Counted from the first letter of the stretch, positions 51,776 through 61,331 are shown. The stretch is DNA of 64,000 nucleotides from Prodigiosinella confusarubida (GCF_002847015.1 NZ_CP025085.1:4278001-4342000); one strand, 5' to 3'. Notes: generated from the letters alone by a model not told the origin. Made by a program: numbers and translations.

Positions 51776-52465
51776 CGGACTACCTCAATAAACGTAAAAT
51801 GCAAAGATAAGCTGATTGTTTCACACTCCCGCCAGACGGTAAACCACCGCTTAACATCGTTGACTTTATAATAAAATCTCGGTAACTCACAGATAAGATC
51901 AAAGTTATAAACATACAAAGCGTCATTGTATCGGTTTATTCACTTTTTCTGTGGACATCTTTGTGAAGAACATCATGAAAAAGTGAGTAAAACTTCTTTC
52001 TCTTGCAGAAGTACTTTCGGTTAAAATTTAAAATAGCTTTTTAATTTCATGATGTTATTTCTATCCTCTACCACATTTATACCCGTGTATAACCTGACAA
52101 AAAAAACGGATCACTAAAATCGGTGAAATATCACGCTACGGACATTTTATCCACAGACGCTGAGGTAATATCAAACAAAAAACCGGCAAAACCAGCAAAA
52201 AAAGCGGCCGTCAAGGCTGTAAATGGAACCAGTGATCCCAACTTATTCCACTTATCCCAAAAAACTGTGGATAACATGGTGTGCAATCCTGTTCATTCCC
52301 GGTGTCTTACCGTGCACAAGTTAATAGTGATATGCTGAGTGATAAATATCATCAAGAAAAAATCCAGCAGAATCATGTTATTATTATTCTTATTCATGGT
52401 TAGCGTTATCTATTTTCTACTATCGCCGCTGAGTGTGCTTTTTTTAATCAAAATCAGGTAATGGT
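51776..52465. promoter_or_regulatory. Large rppH-mutH intergenic region with two DnaA boxes
   Basis: 690 bases without a supported gene. Perfect DnaA boxes occur in opposite orientation: TTATCCACA at 52147-52155 and TGTGGATAA at 52266-52274. Weaker look-alikes (TTATTCCAC, TTATCCCAA) lie at about 52242-52258. A 15-bp inverted repeat with one mismatch (TTTATTCACTTTTTC at 51935-51949; GAAAAAGTGAGTAAA at 51977-51991) is nearer rppH. A 71-codon frame (52123-52338) spans both boxes but has a non-protein-like composition. Promoters of rppH and mutH must also be here. I recall the E. coli mutH region being reported as a high-affinity DnaA locus; treat this as memory. Confidence 0.6.
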
Positions 52466-53152
52466 ATGTATTCACCTTCGATCCACAACATCCCACCAGA
52501 GAATGAGCAGGAGTTGCTGCAACGTGCCCGTGCGCTGGCAGGTTATAACCTGGCAGAACTGGCAAACATGGCCCAACTGCCGATACCTGCCGATCTGAAA
52601 CACGATAAAGGGTGGACCGGCGTTCTGTTGGAACGTTTTCTGGGAGCCAGTGCGGGCAGTAAGCCTGAACCGGATTTTCCACAGATAGGGATAGAATTGA
52701 AAACCATTCCCGTGGATGAAACCGGGCGGCCATTGGAAACGACCTTCGTTTGCGTGGCACCGCTAACTGGCAACAGTGGCGTTACCTGGGAAAACAGCCA
52801 CGTGCGCTATAAACTGGCGCGAGTGTTGTGGATTCCGGTTGAAGGTGCGCGTCATATTCCGCTGGCCGAACGCCGTATTGGTGCACCATTATTATGGAGT
52901 CCCAGTGCAGAAGAAGAAGAAAAACTGAAACAAGACTGGGAAGAACTAATGGATCTTATCGTACTGGGCAAGGTAGAAAGCATTACTGCACGGCATGGTG
53001 AAGTGCTGCAACTGCGCCCCAAAGCGGCTAATAGCCGGGCATTGACAGAAGCCATCGGCGAGTATGGTCAGCCGATTATGACACTGCCTCGTGGTTTTTA
53101 TTTAAAAAAAGCATTTACCGCCCCGCTGCTGGCTCGTCACTTTTTACTCTGA
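52466..53152 (+). CDS. mutH: DNA mismatch repair endonuclease MutH
   Basis: 228 residues (E. coli 229). MutH nicks the unmethylated strand at hemimethylated GATC when activated by MutS-MutL. The catalytic residues are D70, E77 and K79 in [15 protein letters not shown]. Further conserved blocks are GASAGSKP and [15 protein letters not shown]. Its presence implies a Dam-directed repair host. It is followed after 83 bases by ygdQ. Confidence 0.97.
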   Translation: MYSPSIHNIPPENEQELLQRARALAGYNLAELANMAQLPIPADLKHDKGWTGVLLERFLGASAGSKPEPDFPQIGIELKTIPVDETGRPLETTFVCVAPLTGNSGVTWENSHVRYKLARVLWIPVEGARHIPLAERRIGAPLLWSPSAEEEEKLKQDWEELMDLIVLGKVESITARHGEVLQLRPKAANSRALTEAIGEYGQPIMTLPRGFYLKKAFTAPLLARHFLL

Positions 53153-53235
53153 TTTGTCACGCATTATATTGCCTCCAGACTAACCGGGCAGCCTATAATT
53201 ATCGTTTACGTTTTATTTAAAGGTGCAATGTTACA

Positions 53236-53952
53236 ATGTTCAATTGGATTGCGGATCCCAACGCCTGGTTGGCGTTAGGTACACTCACCATCCTGGAAGT
53301 TGTTTTGGGTATCGACAACATTATTTTCCTTTCTCTGGTTGTCGCAAAACTCCCAAAAGCGCGGCAAAACAAGGCCCGTCGCATCGGTTTGCTTGGGGCG
53401 ATGTTAATGCGCCTCGGACTATTGGCCTCCATCGCCTGGGTTATCCGGCTGACAAACCCACTGTTTACCGTAATGGGAAATGTAATCTCCTGCCGTGACC
53501 TGATTTTGCTCTCCGGGGGACTGTTCCTGCTATGGAAATCCAGCAAAGAAATTCATGAAACCATTGAGGGAGGATCAGAAGATCACGCTTCAATGGTGTA
53601 CTCGTTTTGTGGCGCCATCGTGCAGATTATGATGCTCGATATTATCTTCAGTCTGGATTCGGTGATCACCGCAGTCGGCCTGTCTGACCATCTGTTTATC
53701 ATGATGTCTGCAGTCGTGATCTCCGTTGGGGTAATGATGTTCTCTGCCCGTCCTATCGGTGAATTCGTGGAGCGTCACCCTTCAGTGAAAATGCTGGCCC
53801 TCGCCTTCCTGATTCTGGTGGGATTCACTCTGATACTAGAGGGTTTCGACATCCATGTGCCGAAGGGTTACATCTATTTCGCCATGTTTTTCTCAATGTC
53901 GGTAGAAGCGCTAAATCTGGTGCGTGGTAAAAAGTCGGATAAAGCCGTCTGA
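53236..53952 (+). CDS. ygdQ: TerC-family membrane protein YgdQ
   Basis: 238 residues (E. coli 237). About seven membrane segments. The TerC-family acidic motifs are LEVVLGIDNIIFLS (20-33) and LDIIFSLDSVITAVGLSDH. Members export metals such as manganese or act in tellurite resistance; the substrate of YgdQ is not settled. No manganese riboswitch was seen upstream. AAGGTG precedes the start at some distance. It lies between mutH and ygdR. Confidence 0.93.
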   Translation: MFNWIADPNAWLALGTLTILEVVLGIDNIIFLSLVVAKLPKARQNKARRIGLLGAMLMRLGLLASIAWVIRLTNPLFTVMGNVISCRDLILLSGGLFLLWKSSKEIHETIEGGSEDHASMVYSFCGAIVQIMMLDIIFSLDSVITAVGLSDHLFIMMSAVVISVGVMMFSARPIGEFVERHPSVKMLALAFLILVGFTLILEGFDIHVPKGYIYFAMFFSMSVEALNLVRGKKSDKAV

Positions 53953-54112
53953 ATAACACGGGGAAACGGGTGGACATACTCGTTTTCCTGACATATTTTT
54001 TTCTAAATATCAGTTATTTTCTTCCATTAATCCTAATTAAATCATCAAATCTCTTTGGTAAACTGGTCGAATAACCTTCAGTTTTTTTGCTGTTAACAAC
54101 AGGTACACCACC

Positions 54113-54331
54113 ATGAACGTTTGGATGAAAACGGCGCTCACTCTGGCATTAATTACTCAGCTCTCCGGCTGTGCAAGTGACTACGTCATTGCCACACAGG
54201 AAGGCCAGATGCTGTTAACCAAAGGCAAACCCACATTGGATAAAAACACCGGGATGCTCAGTTATACTGATGAAAATGGCAACCATCACCAGATTAACCG
54301 CAACAAAATCTCCCAGATTATTGAACGCTAA
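54113..54331 (+). CDS. ygdR: YgdR-family small lipoprotein (DUF903)
   Basis: 72 residues. The signal peptide ends at lipobox LSGC with C20. The body is ASDYVIATQEGQMLLTKGKP, then DKNTGMLSYTDENGNHHQIN, closely parallel to the paralogue at 24025-24246. It is likely an outer-membrane lipoprotein (Ala after Cys) of unknown function. Position ygdQ-ygdR-tas matches E. coli. Confidence 0.93.
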   Translation: MNVWMKTALTLALITQLSGCASDYVIATQEGQMLLTKGKPTLDKNTGMLSYTDENGNHHQINRNKISQIIER

Positions 54332-54463
54332 CAGCCACCGCTCCCTGGTCCGATACGCTAGATTACACGTAAAGACGCTTTCCCCTCTGACGAGGCTTGG
54401 TTATAGTCAGACTGAGGTGCCTTGACGAGCACCTGCTCCTCTCAGACAAAAAGGAAGCTGGCA

Positions 54464-55504
54464 ATGCAATATCACCGTATTCCCCACAGTTCTTTAGAAG
54501 TCAGTGTGCTGGGTCTCGGCACGATGACATTTGGTGAACAAAACAGTGAATCTGAAGCCCATGCCCAATTGGATCACGCCATTGCCGCTGGGGTTAATCT
54601 GATTGATGCTGCTGAAATGTATCCTGTTCCTCCACGCCCGGAAACCCAGGGACTGACCGAACGTTATATCGGCTCCTGGCTGAAAAGCCGTGGTGGACGT
54701 GAAAAACTCATCATAGCGACTAAAGTCGCAGGCCCGACACGTGGTAACGATAATGGCATTCGCCCGCAGCAAGCACTGGATCGTAAAAATATCCGTGATG
54801 CGCTGAATGACAGCCTGACACGGCTAAATACGGATTACGTTGATCTGTACCAGTTACACTGGCCGCAGCGGCAAACCAACTGTTTCGGCAAGCTGAGCTA
54901 CCAATACAGTGATGAAAAACCGACGGTAACATTACTGGAAACACTGGAAGCCCTGAATGAGCAGGTACGGGCGGGTAAAATCCGCTATGTCGGCGTATCC
55001 AATGAAACACCATGGGGTGTGATGCGCTACCTGCAACTGGCGGAAAAGCATGACCTGCCACGCATTGTATCGATCCAAAACCCGTACAATCTGCTCAACC
55101 GCAGCTTTGAGATAGGTCTGGCAGAAATCAGTCAGCATGAGGGGGTGGAGCTATTGGCCTACTCAGGTCTGGCGTTTGGTACTCTGACTGGCAAGTATCT
55201 TAATGGCGCTAAACCGGCCAGAGCACGTAATACTCTGTTCAGTCGCTTTGTCCGTTATTCCGCCCCACATACTCAGCATGCCATTGCCGAATATGTCGCA
55301 TTGGCACAGAAATATAGCCTCGATCCGGCACAAATGGCACTGGCATTTATCCGCCAACAGCCCTTTGTCGCGACAACACTGCTGGGAGCGACATCAATTG
55401 AGCAACTGCAAATCAACCTTGCCAGCCAGGATCTGACATTAAGTGCAGAATTACTGGCCGAACTGGAGGCGATCCACCGTCGTTTCACCATTCCGGCACC
55501 TTGA
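54464..55504 (+). CDS. tas: Aldo/keto reductase Tas
   Basis: 346 residues from ATG 54464 (MQYHRIPHSSLEVSVLGLGT), exactly the E. coli length; AGGAAG precedes it, and an upstream frame from 54422 is not supported. An NADP-dependent aldo/keto reductase fold, named for suppressing tyrosine auxotrophy in starved E. coli. The catalytic Asp/Tyr/Lys/His segments are visible (DAAEMYPV, LIIATKVAG, LYQLHWPQR). In E. coli lplT and aas follow; here a convergent autotransporter gene does. Confidence 0.95.
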   Translation: MQYHRIPHSSLEVSVLGLGTMTFGEQNSESEAHAQLDHAIAAGVNLIDAAEMYPVPPRPETQGLTERYIGSWLKSRGGREKLIIATKVAGPTRGNDNGIRPQQALDRKNIRDALNDSLTRLNTDYVDLYQLHWPQRQTNCFGKLSYQYSDEKPTVTLLETLEALNEQVRAGKIRYVGVSNETPWGVMRYLQLAEKHDLPRIVSIQNPYNLLNRSFEIGLAEISQHEGVELLAYSGLAFGTLTGKYLNGAKPARARNTLFSRFVRYSAPHTQHAIAEYVALAQKYSLDPAQMALAFIRQQPFVATTLLGATSIEQLQINLASQDLTLSAELLAELEAIHRRFTIPAP

Positions 55505-55520
55505 TCTTTATCGGCTTACC

Positions 55521-55555
55521 ATGCAGCATCGCCTCTTACAGAGACGATGCTGCAT
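55521..55555. terminator. Hairpin between convergent tas and autotransporter gene
   Basis: A perfect 11-bp inverted repeat, ATGCAGCATCG (55521-55531) and CGATGCTGCAT (55545-55555), with CTC/GAG pairing inside the loop. No U-run follows on either strand. It fills the 57-base gap between the two stops. Confidence 0.5.
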
Positions 55556-55561
55556 CTGCCG

Positions 55562-58500
55562 TCAGAACGCCATACTGAACTGCACTCTGGCACTGTCATC
55601 CTTTACATTGGCCGCACGATCTCCCTGATATTCAAGTAATAAATGCATATCTCGACTAAAATCCGCTTTCACGCCAGCGCGAAGAAGAGTCAGGTTCTCT
55701 GCCGGTTGCAAACCTTCCACCTCGTACTGATCTCCCCCCTGAACAAACTGGAGTTGCATCTGGTGGTTAGCCTCCTCAGTCATACGGTGCTGATATCCCA
55801 CATCGCCGTAGAGCGAGATCGGTACGCTGGACAAAGGTTGGATTTCCATCCGCAAACCCGCTGTTGTAAACGCGGCTTCGCTGGTTTCCTTGTCAAAAAC
55901 CAGCGCGGCACGATTGCCGGTTTCTTGCCCACGCGGGCTTTGCAACCATACATAGGCAGCATTGCCATAGGGCTCAAAGCTGACAATATCAAAAAAGCTG
56001 AACCGGTGGCTGGCTTCAACAAATCCCTGTGCCAGATTGGCGTGATAATCTGCTTCCGCCACTCCATTCAGCCCAGCAACAGTAATATCCCGCTGACTAT
56101 CCAGAGTCAGATAGCTATAACTGATCCCGGAATGCAGATCGAGGGCTAATGTGTGACCAGAGAGATATCCCGCAATATGATAAGCAGTTACATCAGCGCG
56201 AGAGGCACGATCATCCATGGTAATCTGACCTTTTTCCGCACCGATGGCGAACCCCATGACCCCCTGTTTACCTATCCGGCCACCATTCCCTATCAACAAG
56301 CCGTAGCCATCATGCTTCACCCCTGCCCTGGGGCCTTCACTATCCTGGTGCCCATCATAGGTCCAGGTGTTTAACCAAGGGTGTTCCGCCATACCAGCAG
56401 TACGCATGGTACTGTTCAGTGCATCACGCACATACCGACTGTTTTGTATCAATGCACTGCGGGATGTCGCGAAAAATTCTCCGTTGAGATTATCGAACGC
56501 ACGTTGCGCCGACCCCACATCCTGTAAATCAGCAATGGCGCTAAATACCGGGCCACCAGACTGACTTTCGATAGCGTTTGCCACCGCTTTCTGATTACTG
56601 CCCAATGCCACATCACTGAACAACACATTATTTCGTGTTACATCAATGAAAGCGTTTTGTGCGCCATAACCAAGCTTATCCGTTAAAAACAGCGCGCTAT
56701 TGGCTGCTTCCAGATTATCAAACGAACCAGAAAGGGTTCCACCCACCTCTAGCAGGGTAAAGTGATCGCCTAAATGCCCGACATTCTGGTTCACCACTTT
56801 CAGCGTCCCTGCCAGGACGGCATTGTTTGTCACGATGAGCTTATCTGTATTCCCTTGTGAATCAATCTCATACTCATACACCGACCCGGGGTTAAACAGC
56901 ACATTCCCCACGGTCAATGTCCCGATAGAGTTACCGGGAGAGAGGGTACCATTACTCTGGACAACCACCGAGCCCTTGACCGTTCCGTGTCCGCCCAGTA
57001 CGGCACCAGACTCCACCCAGACACTACCCGCCAGACTACCACTGCCGCCGGCCACTTTGCCGACCACCAACTTGCCGCCTTCGATCACGGTAGGCCCCGC
57101 AAACGTATCATTCCCAGTCAGATACAGGGTTCCAGTTCCTTGTTTGCGCAAGCCGACATCAAGCTGAAACAACGTACTACTACTGACATCGTGCTTCACC
57201 TGAGCGATATCATTACTCCAGGTACTGTCGAAACCTTGCGTATTGACGGAGTACAGCGCGTATTTGCCACCAAACTGACCGTCATTCAGATCGCTGTCGG
57301 TCAAACGTTTGGCATTCAGCGCCCCCGGACCTTGTACTGCCTTATAGGCGTTCACAATGCCTTGACCAAACAATGCTTCATAATCGTTTTGGGAAAGTAC
57401 CGTAATACTCTGATCGGTCGCGGCCGCTAGAATGACTTCTTTTACTCGCTCATCCGCCACGGAAGGTATTTGAATTTTCACTGATTTGATCAATGCCGTC
57501 ATTTCCTCATCGCTAAACGTAATCCCCGTTCTGGTGGAATAGACCTTGATGGTAACGCCAGTAAGTTGCTGGGAATCGTCAAAATCTTGACGGAGCAGAA
57601 CTACCGCTTTCGGCAAGTTTGCGCCGGTAAGCCGCGTGGCAGTAGAAAGCAAGACATCGGCGAGTTGTTTGCCGCTCATGTAAGGAAACGCTTCGCTGAC
57701 CAGCGCCGCAACACCGGAAACATAAGGTGCGGCAAAAGAGGTCCCATTGGTTGTCACATAGCTGTTATTTTCAGAAGTGGTGTTAATACCCACTCCTGGT
57801 GCTAGCAGGCTGTAATCTGAAGCGCCCTGCGCCAGATTGCTGAACGTGGCGATAAACGCGGCACTGGTACTTGCCTGGGTAGGATCATACGCCATCACGT
57901 TGAGCCAGTTATTGGCAATATTATCCTGAAAACCAGTGGTATCCAGTAATGTGGGGAATGCAGAAAGGAGTGACGGTGTTAAATGACCATCATTACCGGC
58001 AGAAAACACCATCAGTTGCCCTTGATTGGCCAGCGTTTCCCCTAAAGACTGGAATATCGGGATTATGGTATCGGTCAGTTCAGCCTGGGTATCAGAACCA
58101 TAAGAAGCGATTTCGTCATAATACAGACTGAAACCCCAGCTGTTGTTGATGATTTTGACATCCGGGTGTGCTGCCATCGTCTGCATCGCTTGTGCTAGCG
58201 CCAGCGTGCTGGCATCGGTACCCAATGGCAACAAATTCGCGTTATAGGCAATACCATGAATGCCGATGTTATTTTTGGCTGCTCCGATAACACCCGCCAC
58301 CCAGAAACCGTGATCATTACCATCGTTTGGATCACTGATCCATTGCGCACCGGAATCTATTCTGCCTTGAAATTCATCGCCAGTTAAATCTGCATTTCTG
58401 TCAATAATACCGACGGTCACTCCGGCTCCGGTATAACCTAACGCATAGGCTTCAGCAGCATGTATGGAATCCAGTGCTGCACCATTGCGCATATATTCCA

Positions 58501-58687
58501 TAGTGCGGAAATCCTCTGCGGTAGCCGCAAAAACAGAATTAACCGAAAACGTAATAACGGCCGTGAGTAATAGCCAACAAATTAATTTTAAATCACTTCG
58601 CTGGTTTTCAAGTGGTTTCCAAATATATCTAGAATAGGATCCTGATATTTCATTAAAATGATTAAAAAACGATTTATTAATTTTCAT
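55562..58687 (-). CDS. Subtilisin-type serine protease autotransporter
   Basis: 1041 residues from ATG 58687 (GGTGA 8 bases upstream); a GTG at 58699 would give 1045. A type Va secreted protease like the Serratia marcescens Ssp group. The long signal peptide (about 54 residues) has a charged N-extension before the hydrophobic core LICWLLLTAVITFSVNSVFA. The S8 peptidase domain (about 60-400) has a full triad: D96 (VGIIDRNAD), H126 (NDHGFWVAG, where HGTH is usual) and S317 (NGTSFAAPYVSG). Autotransporter-associated beta repeats follow (about 510-650, TLYLTGNDTFAGPTVIEGGK). A C-terminal barrel (about 770-1041) ends in phenylalanine (FSMAF). It is accessory, replacing the lplT-aas neighbourhood of E. 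coli. Confidence 0.93.
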   Translation of the reverse strand: MKINKSFFNHFNEISGSYSRYIWKPLENQRSDLKLICWLLLTAVITFSVNSVFAATAEDFRTMEYMRNGAALDSIHAAEAYALGYTGAGVTVGIIDRNADLTGDEFQGRIDSGAQWISDPNDGNDHGFWVAGVIGAAKNNIGIHGIAYNANLLPLGTDASTLALAQAMQTMAAHPDVKIINNSWGFSLYYDEIASYGSDTQAELTDTIIPIFQSLGETLANQGQLMVFSAGNDGHLTPSLLSAFPTLLDTTGFQDNIANNWLNVMAYDPTQASTSAAFIATFSNLAQGASDYSLLAPGVGINTTSENNSYVTTNGTSFAAPYVSGVAALVSEAFPYMSGKQLADVLLSTATRLTGANLPKAVVLLRQDFDDSQQLTGVTIKVYSTRTGITFSDEEMTALIKSVKIQIPSVADERVKEVILAAATDQSITVLSQNDYEALFGQGIVNAYKAVQGPGALNAKRLTDSDLNDGQFGGKYALYSVNTQGFDSTWSNDIAQVKHDVSSSTLFQLDVGLRKQGTGTLYLTGNDTFAGPTVIEGGKLVVGKVAGGSGSLAGSVWVESGAVLGGHGTVKGSVVVQSNGTLSPGNSIGTLTVGNVLFNPGSVYEYEIDSQGNTDKLIVTNNAVLAGTLKVVNQNVGHLGDHFTLLEVGGTLSGSFDNLEAANSALFLTDKLGYGAQNAFIDVTRNNVLFSDVALGSNQKAVANAIESQSGGPVFSAIADLQDVGSAQRAFDNLNGEFFATSRSALIQNSRYVRDALNSTMRTAGMAEHPWLNTWTYDGHQDSEGPRAGVKHDGYGLLIGNGGRIGKQGVMGFAIGAEKGQITMDDRASRADVTAYHIAGYLSGHTLALDLHSGISYSYLTLDSQRDITVAGLNGVAEADYHANLAQGFVEASHRFSFFDIVSFEPYGNAAYVWLQSPRGQETGNRAALVFDKETSEAAFTTAGLRMEIQPLSSVPISLYGDVGYQHRMTEEANHQMQLQFVQGGDQYEVEGLQPAENLTLLRAGVKADFSRDMHLLLEYQGDRAANVKDDSARVQFSMAF

Positions 58688-58823
58688 ACATACATTCACC
58701 CTGGCAATTAAAAAACATGTAGTTTTCCTGGCGAAAAGTGTTTATTCCTATTCGCGTCATCGAAATACCATCGTGCTTGTCATTTGCTGTGCAAGGGTTA
58801 ATACATAATTCAATTAATGGGTT

Positions 58824-59018
58824 GATATACTTGTCACTTTTCGAGTTTCAACTGCATTGATGGCGCACAATTACTTGGCCCATCGCTGGGTCTGTTGTCG
58901 CAAACAGCGGCCACACTGGCTTCCGGCAGATTTATCACCCAAACGCTTATTTGAGTAAACTCATCGGGATTCCTTCACGTGCCACCTGCCACCAACTCGA
59001 AATCTATTAGGTATATAC
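58824..59018. repeat. Degenerate enterobacterial interspersed repeat
   Basis: About 195 bases bounded by GATATAC (58824) and GTATATAC (59011). It contains the 9-bp inverted repeat TTTCGAGTT (58839-58847) and AACTCGAAA (58994-59002), and an internal TTTGAGTAAACTCATCGGGA segment. From memory this is a diverged copy of a non-coding repeat frequent in Pectobacterium, Dickeya and relatives, with ends like TTCGAGTTGCAG and a core like TTACTCAGGTAAG. The remaining 58700-58823 and 59019-59458 are strongly AT-rich. They should hold the autotransporter promoter; I see no gene beyond a 37-codon frame at 59301-59414. Confidence 0.6.
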
Positions 59019-59415
59019 ACACTAAAAAATGGACGAGATTCTATTCCACTCATCATGAGTGATATCAGAAAATATCATTATTATTAAAGACACATAAATT
59101 ATGTAAAGGTGATGCTTAATTTAAAATTCATTCATTGAATTATAACTAATCACAAAGCTACCAACAAAAACACTCAACTTATTAAAAATAACAACTTACA
59201 AAAAAATGAGAATCTCTTATCGAAATGATTACATTAAAAAATGAACAAAAAAAGCTATTTATTTTATTTTTTCATGACGAAATATGAACAAAGAAACAAA
59301 ATGACATCAATATTAATGCCATCAAAAAATCGCAGTTATTTTCAACAATGGATTATTATTAAAGGAGAAGGTGTTTTAAGAAACAGGGGTGGGTATAATT
59401 TGGAAAAAGAATAAT

Positions 59416-59448
59416 AAAAAGACGAGAAATAAAAAACCTCGTCTTTTT
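59416..59448 (-). terminator. Bidirectional terminator after yggN
   Basis: AAAAAGACGAG (59416-59426), an 11-base AT loop, CTCGTCTTTTT (59438-59448). An A-run and T-run flank a GC stem, so it works on both strands. It lies 10 bases beyond the yggN stop. Confidence 0.8.
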
Positions 59449-59458
59449 CAAAAGAAGG

Positions 59459-60175
59459 CTATTTAATTGACTGTAAAAGAGTCTGGCGCTGTTTTTCCAA
59501 TGCGGTTACGCGGCTACATACATCATGCCCAAAGCGCTGAAAATCCATTTCTTGATTGTTCCATTCACTCTGAATCGCTTTCTGTAACCCCCCCAGATTC
59601 CCCATTATCGCCTGCAATGGATTACTACCGCCATTGGACATCTGCTTAACACCCATTTCATTCAGACTATCCTGCAACACCCCACCCAGACTGTTCTGCA
59701 CAATCTGACGACCGTCCTGTTCTACCTGCTTAATCGCGTTGTGATGGAACGTCAGACCGTCGCTACGGTGCTCAATAATACGCTCCATCTGCTGTTTTAA
59801 CTGTGTATCCAGCGCAGTCAAGCGTTTACGCACACCACTGTCACTACCCAGTTCTTGCACAATCACTTTATCCAGTGCCTGATTTGCTTTCTCCAGATGT
59901 TGCTCTGCACCGTTATCAATCCACGGAAGCTGCTCGCGCAGTGCCGCCTGATACGATTTTGCCTGCTGGCGCTGGGAAGCATTAAGGGATAGCGGTACTC
60001 CGTTTTGTATCACATCTCCTTGCGGGGAAAACTGTAAATCACCGCTAGCGCCCACCACCTTAACACTCTGCGGGCTAATGATGATGTCATCCTGAGGTTG
60101 GACACTACACTGATAGCTCGCCTGGGCTTGCCAGGCAAACAACATCAATATACCAAGGGTCATTCTACGCAACAT
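59459..60175 (-). CDS. yggN: YggN family periplasmic protein (DUF2884)
   Basis: 238 residues from ATG 60175 (MLRRMTLGILMLFAWQAQA); E. coli 239. AGGAG is 7 bases upstream; the frame to 60211 is an unsupported extension. A signal peptide ends near QAQA, leaving SYQCSVQPQDDI. The mature part is helical (about 90-170). The function is not known. It is the last gene of trmB-yggL-yggN and has a strong terminator. Confidence 0.93.
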   Translation of the reverse strand: MLRRMTLGILMLFAWQAQASYQCSVQPQDDIIISPQSVKVVGASGDLQFSPQGDVIQNGVPLSLNASQRQQAKSYQAALREQLPWIDNGAEQHLEKANQALDKVIVQELGSDSGVRKRLTALDTQLKQQMERIIEHRSDGLTFHHNAIKQVEQDGRQIVQNSLGGVLQDSLNEMGVKQMSNGGSNPLQAIMGNLGGLQKAIQSEWNNQEMDFQRFGHDVCSRVTALEKQRQTLLQSIK

Positions 60176-60267
60176 ATCTTTCTCCTGAAAAAACAGCGCT
60201 AAAAGCGGCAACAGGCGTCATCTCCGGCCTGAAAGACAAGAGATGACCGACAGATAGAAAGGCAGGA

Positions 60268-60612
60268 TTAAGCGAGGTTGGCAGGCAAATCCCACCAAAT
60301 ATCAAACAGATCACTAACGCTTACTTCTGTCAACTGATGATCTTTCAGCCAGCTCATCACCTGTTGGCGATGTTCATCTGTGCAGTTACCTTGCTTTTGC
60401 AGGCAAATCAGCCCTTCCCATTGCAGATAACCACTACCTTCAAATGCCAGGCCATTTGGTTCAATTACGTCGTCCACAAATTGATCCAGTATACGATCGA
60501 TCCCATTAACATCGGTCCCTTCGGCGAAGCGCCAGTTTACTGAGAAACCAAATTCCTTAAATTCGTCAATATGCATTTTTTTGCGTAAACGACGGCTACG
60601 ATTCTTTGCCAT
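60268..60612 (-). CDS. yggL: YggL family protein (DUF469)
   Basis: 114 residues (E. coli 108). A small cytosolic protein, starting with a very basic stretch [13 protein letters not shown], which fits an RNA- or ribosome-associated role; this is inference, the exact function is unsettled. Conserved blocks are EFGFSVNWRF and GSGYLQWEGLICL. Its ATG overlaps the trmB stop (TAATG). Confidence 0.93.
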   Translation of the reverse strand: MAKNRSRRLRKKMHIDEFKEFGFSVNWRFAEGTDVNGIDRILDQFVDDVIEPNGLAFEGSGYLQWEGLICLQKQGNCTDEHRQQVMSWLKDHQLTEVSVSDLFDIWWDLPANLA

Positions 60613-61331
60613 TAGTTCATCCTCTCAAACATAAGATCCCAGACACCATGCCCCAAACGCTGGCCACGTGCTTCAAATTTCGTTAACGGCCGGGAAGCTG
60701 GCCGCGGTACATAGTCATTATTCTCGGCAAGATTGCGATAACCAGTGACTGAACTCATCACTTCGAGCATATGTTCTGCATAAGGTTCCCAATCGGTCGC
60801 CATATGAAATACACCGCCGACCTTAAGCTTACGCAACACCAACTCCACAAACGGCACCTGCACAATACGCCGTTTATTATGTCGTGCCTTATGCCACGGA
60901 TCGGGGAAGAACAACTGCACCATCGACAGGGAGCCATCAGGAATCATTTTTTCCAGCACTTCTACCGCGTCATGACACATGACGTGCAAATTGCCGAGAT
61001 TGGCATCCTGAGCTGAAGACAGACAGGCCCCCACACCAGGCCGATGGACTTCTATTCCTAAAAAATTCTGCTCTGGATGCTGCTCTGCCATCGTCACCAG
61101 CGAAGCGCCCATCCCAAAGCCGATTTCCAGCACTACTGGTGCATCACGCCCGAACAACTGGGTAAAATCCAGTGCTTCATCCTGGTATTCCACGCCCATC
61201 ACTGGCCAAAAGTTATCCAGCGCTTGTTGTTGCCCTTTCGTCAGGCGTCCCTGGCGGCGAACAAAACTGCGAATCCTGCGCAGCGGACGCCCGTTTTCAT
61301 CAAATTCCGGGGAGATGACATTATTAATCAT
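60612..61331 (-). CDS. trmB: tRNA (guanine-N7-)-methyltransferase TrmB
   Basis: 239 residues, the same as E. coli. It makes m7G46 in tRNA variable loops using SAM. SAM-binding motif [11 protein letters not shown]; catalytic region [15 protein letters not shown] with the conserved aspartate; and [12 protein letters not shown] near the C-terminus. It is divergent from mutY across 160 bases and coupled to yggL. Confidence 0.97.
   Translation of the reverse strand: MINNVISPEFDENGRPLRRIRSFVRRQGRLTKGQQQALDNFWPVMGVEYQDEALDFTQLFGRDAPVVLEIGFGMGASLVTMAEQHPEQNFLGIEVHRPGVGACLSSAQDANLGNLHVMCHDAVEVLEKMIPDGSLSMVQLFFPDPWHKARHNKRRIVQVPFVELVLRKLKVGGVFHMATDWEPYAEHMLEVMSSVTGYRNLAENNDYVPRPASRPLTKFEARGQRLGHGVWDLMFERMN

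Noticed and set aside
52123-52338. 71-codon frame starting GTG with a KKPAKPAKKAAVKA stretch
   Set aside because: The Lys/Ala-rich part looks interesting, but the frame runs straight through both DnaA boxes, the rest is not protein-like, and there is no clear ribosome site.
54380-54463. Possible structured leader before tas (GGTGC/GCACC stem near 54416-54432)
   Set aside because: The stem is short, has no following U-run or alternative pairing I could support, and may be chance.
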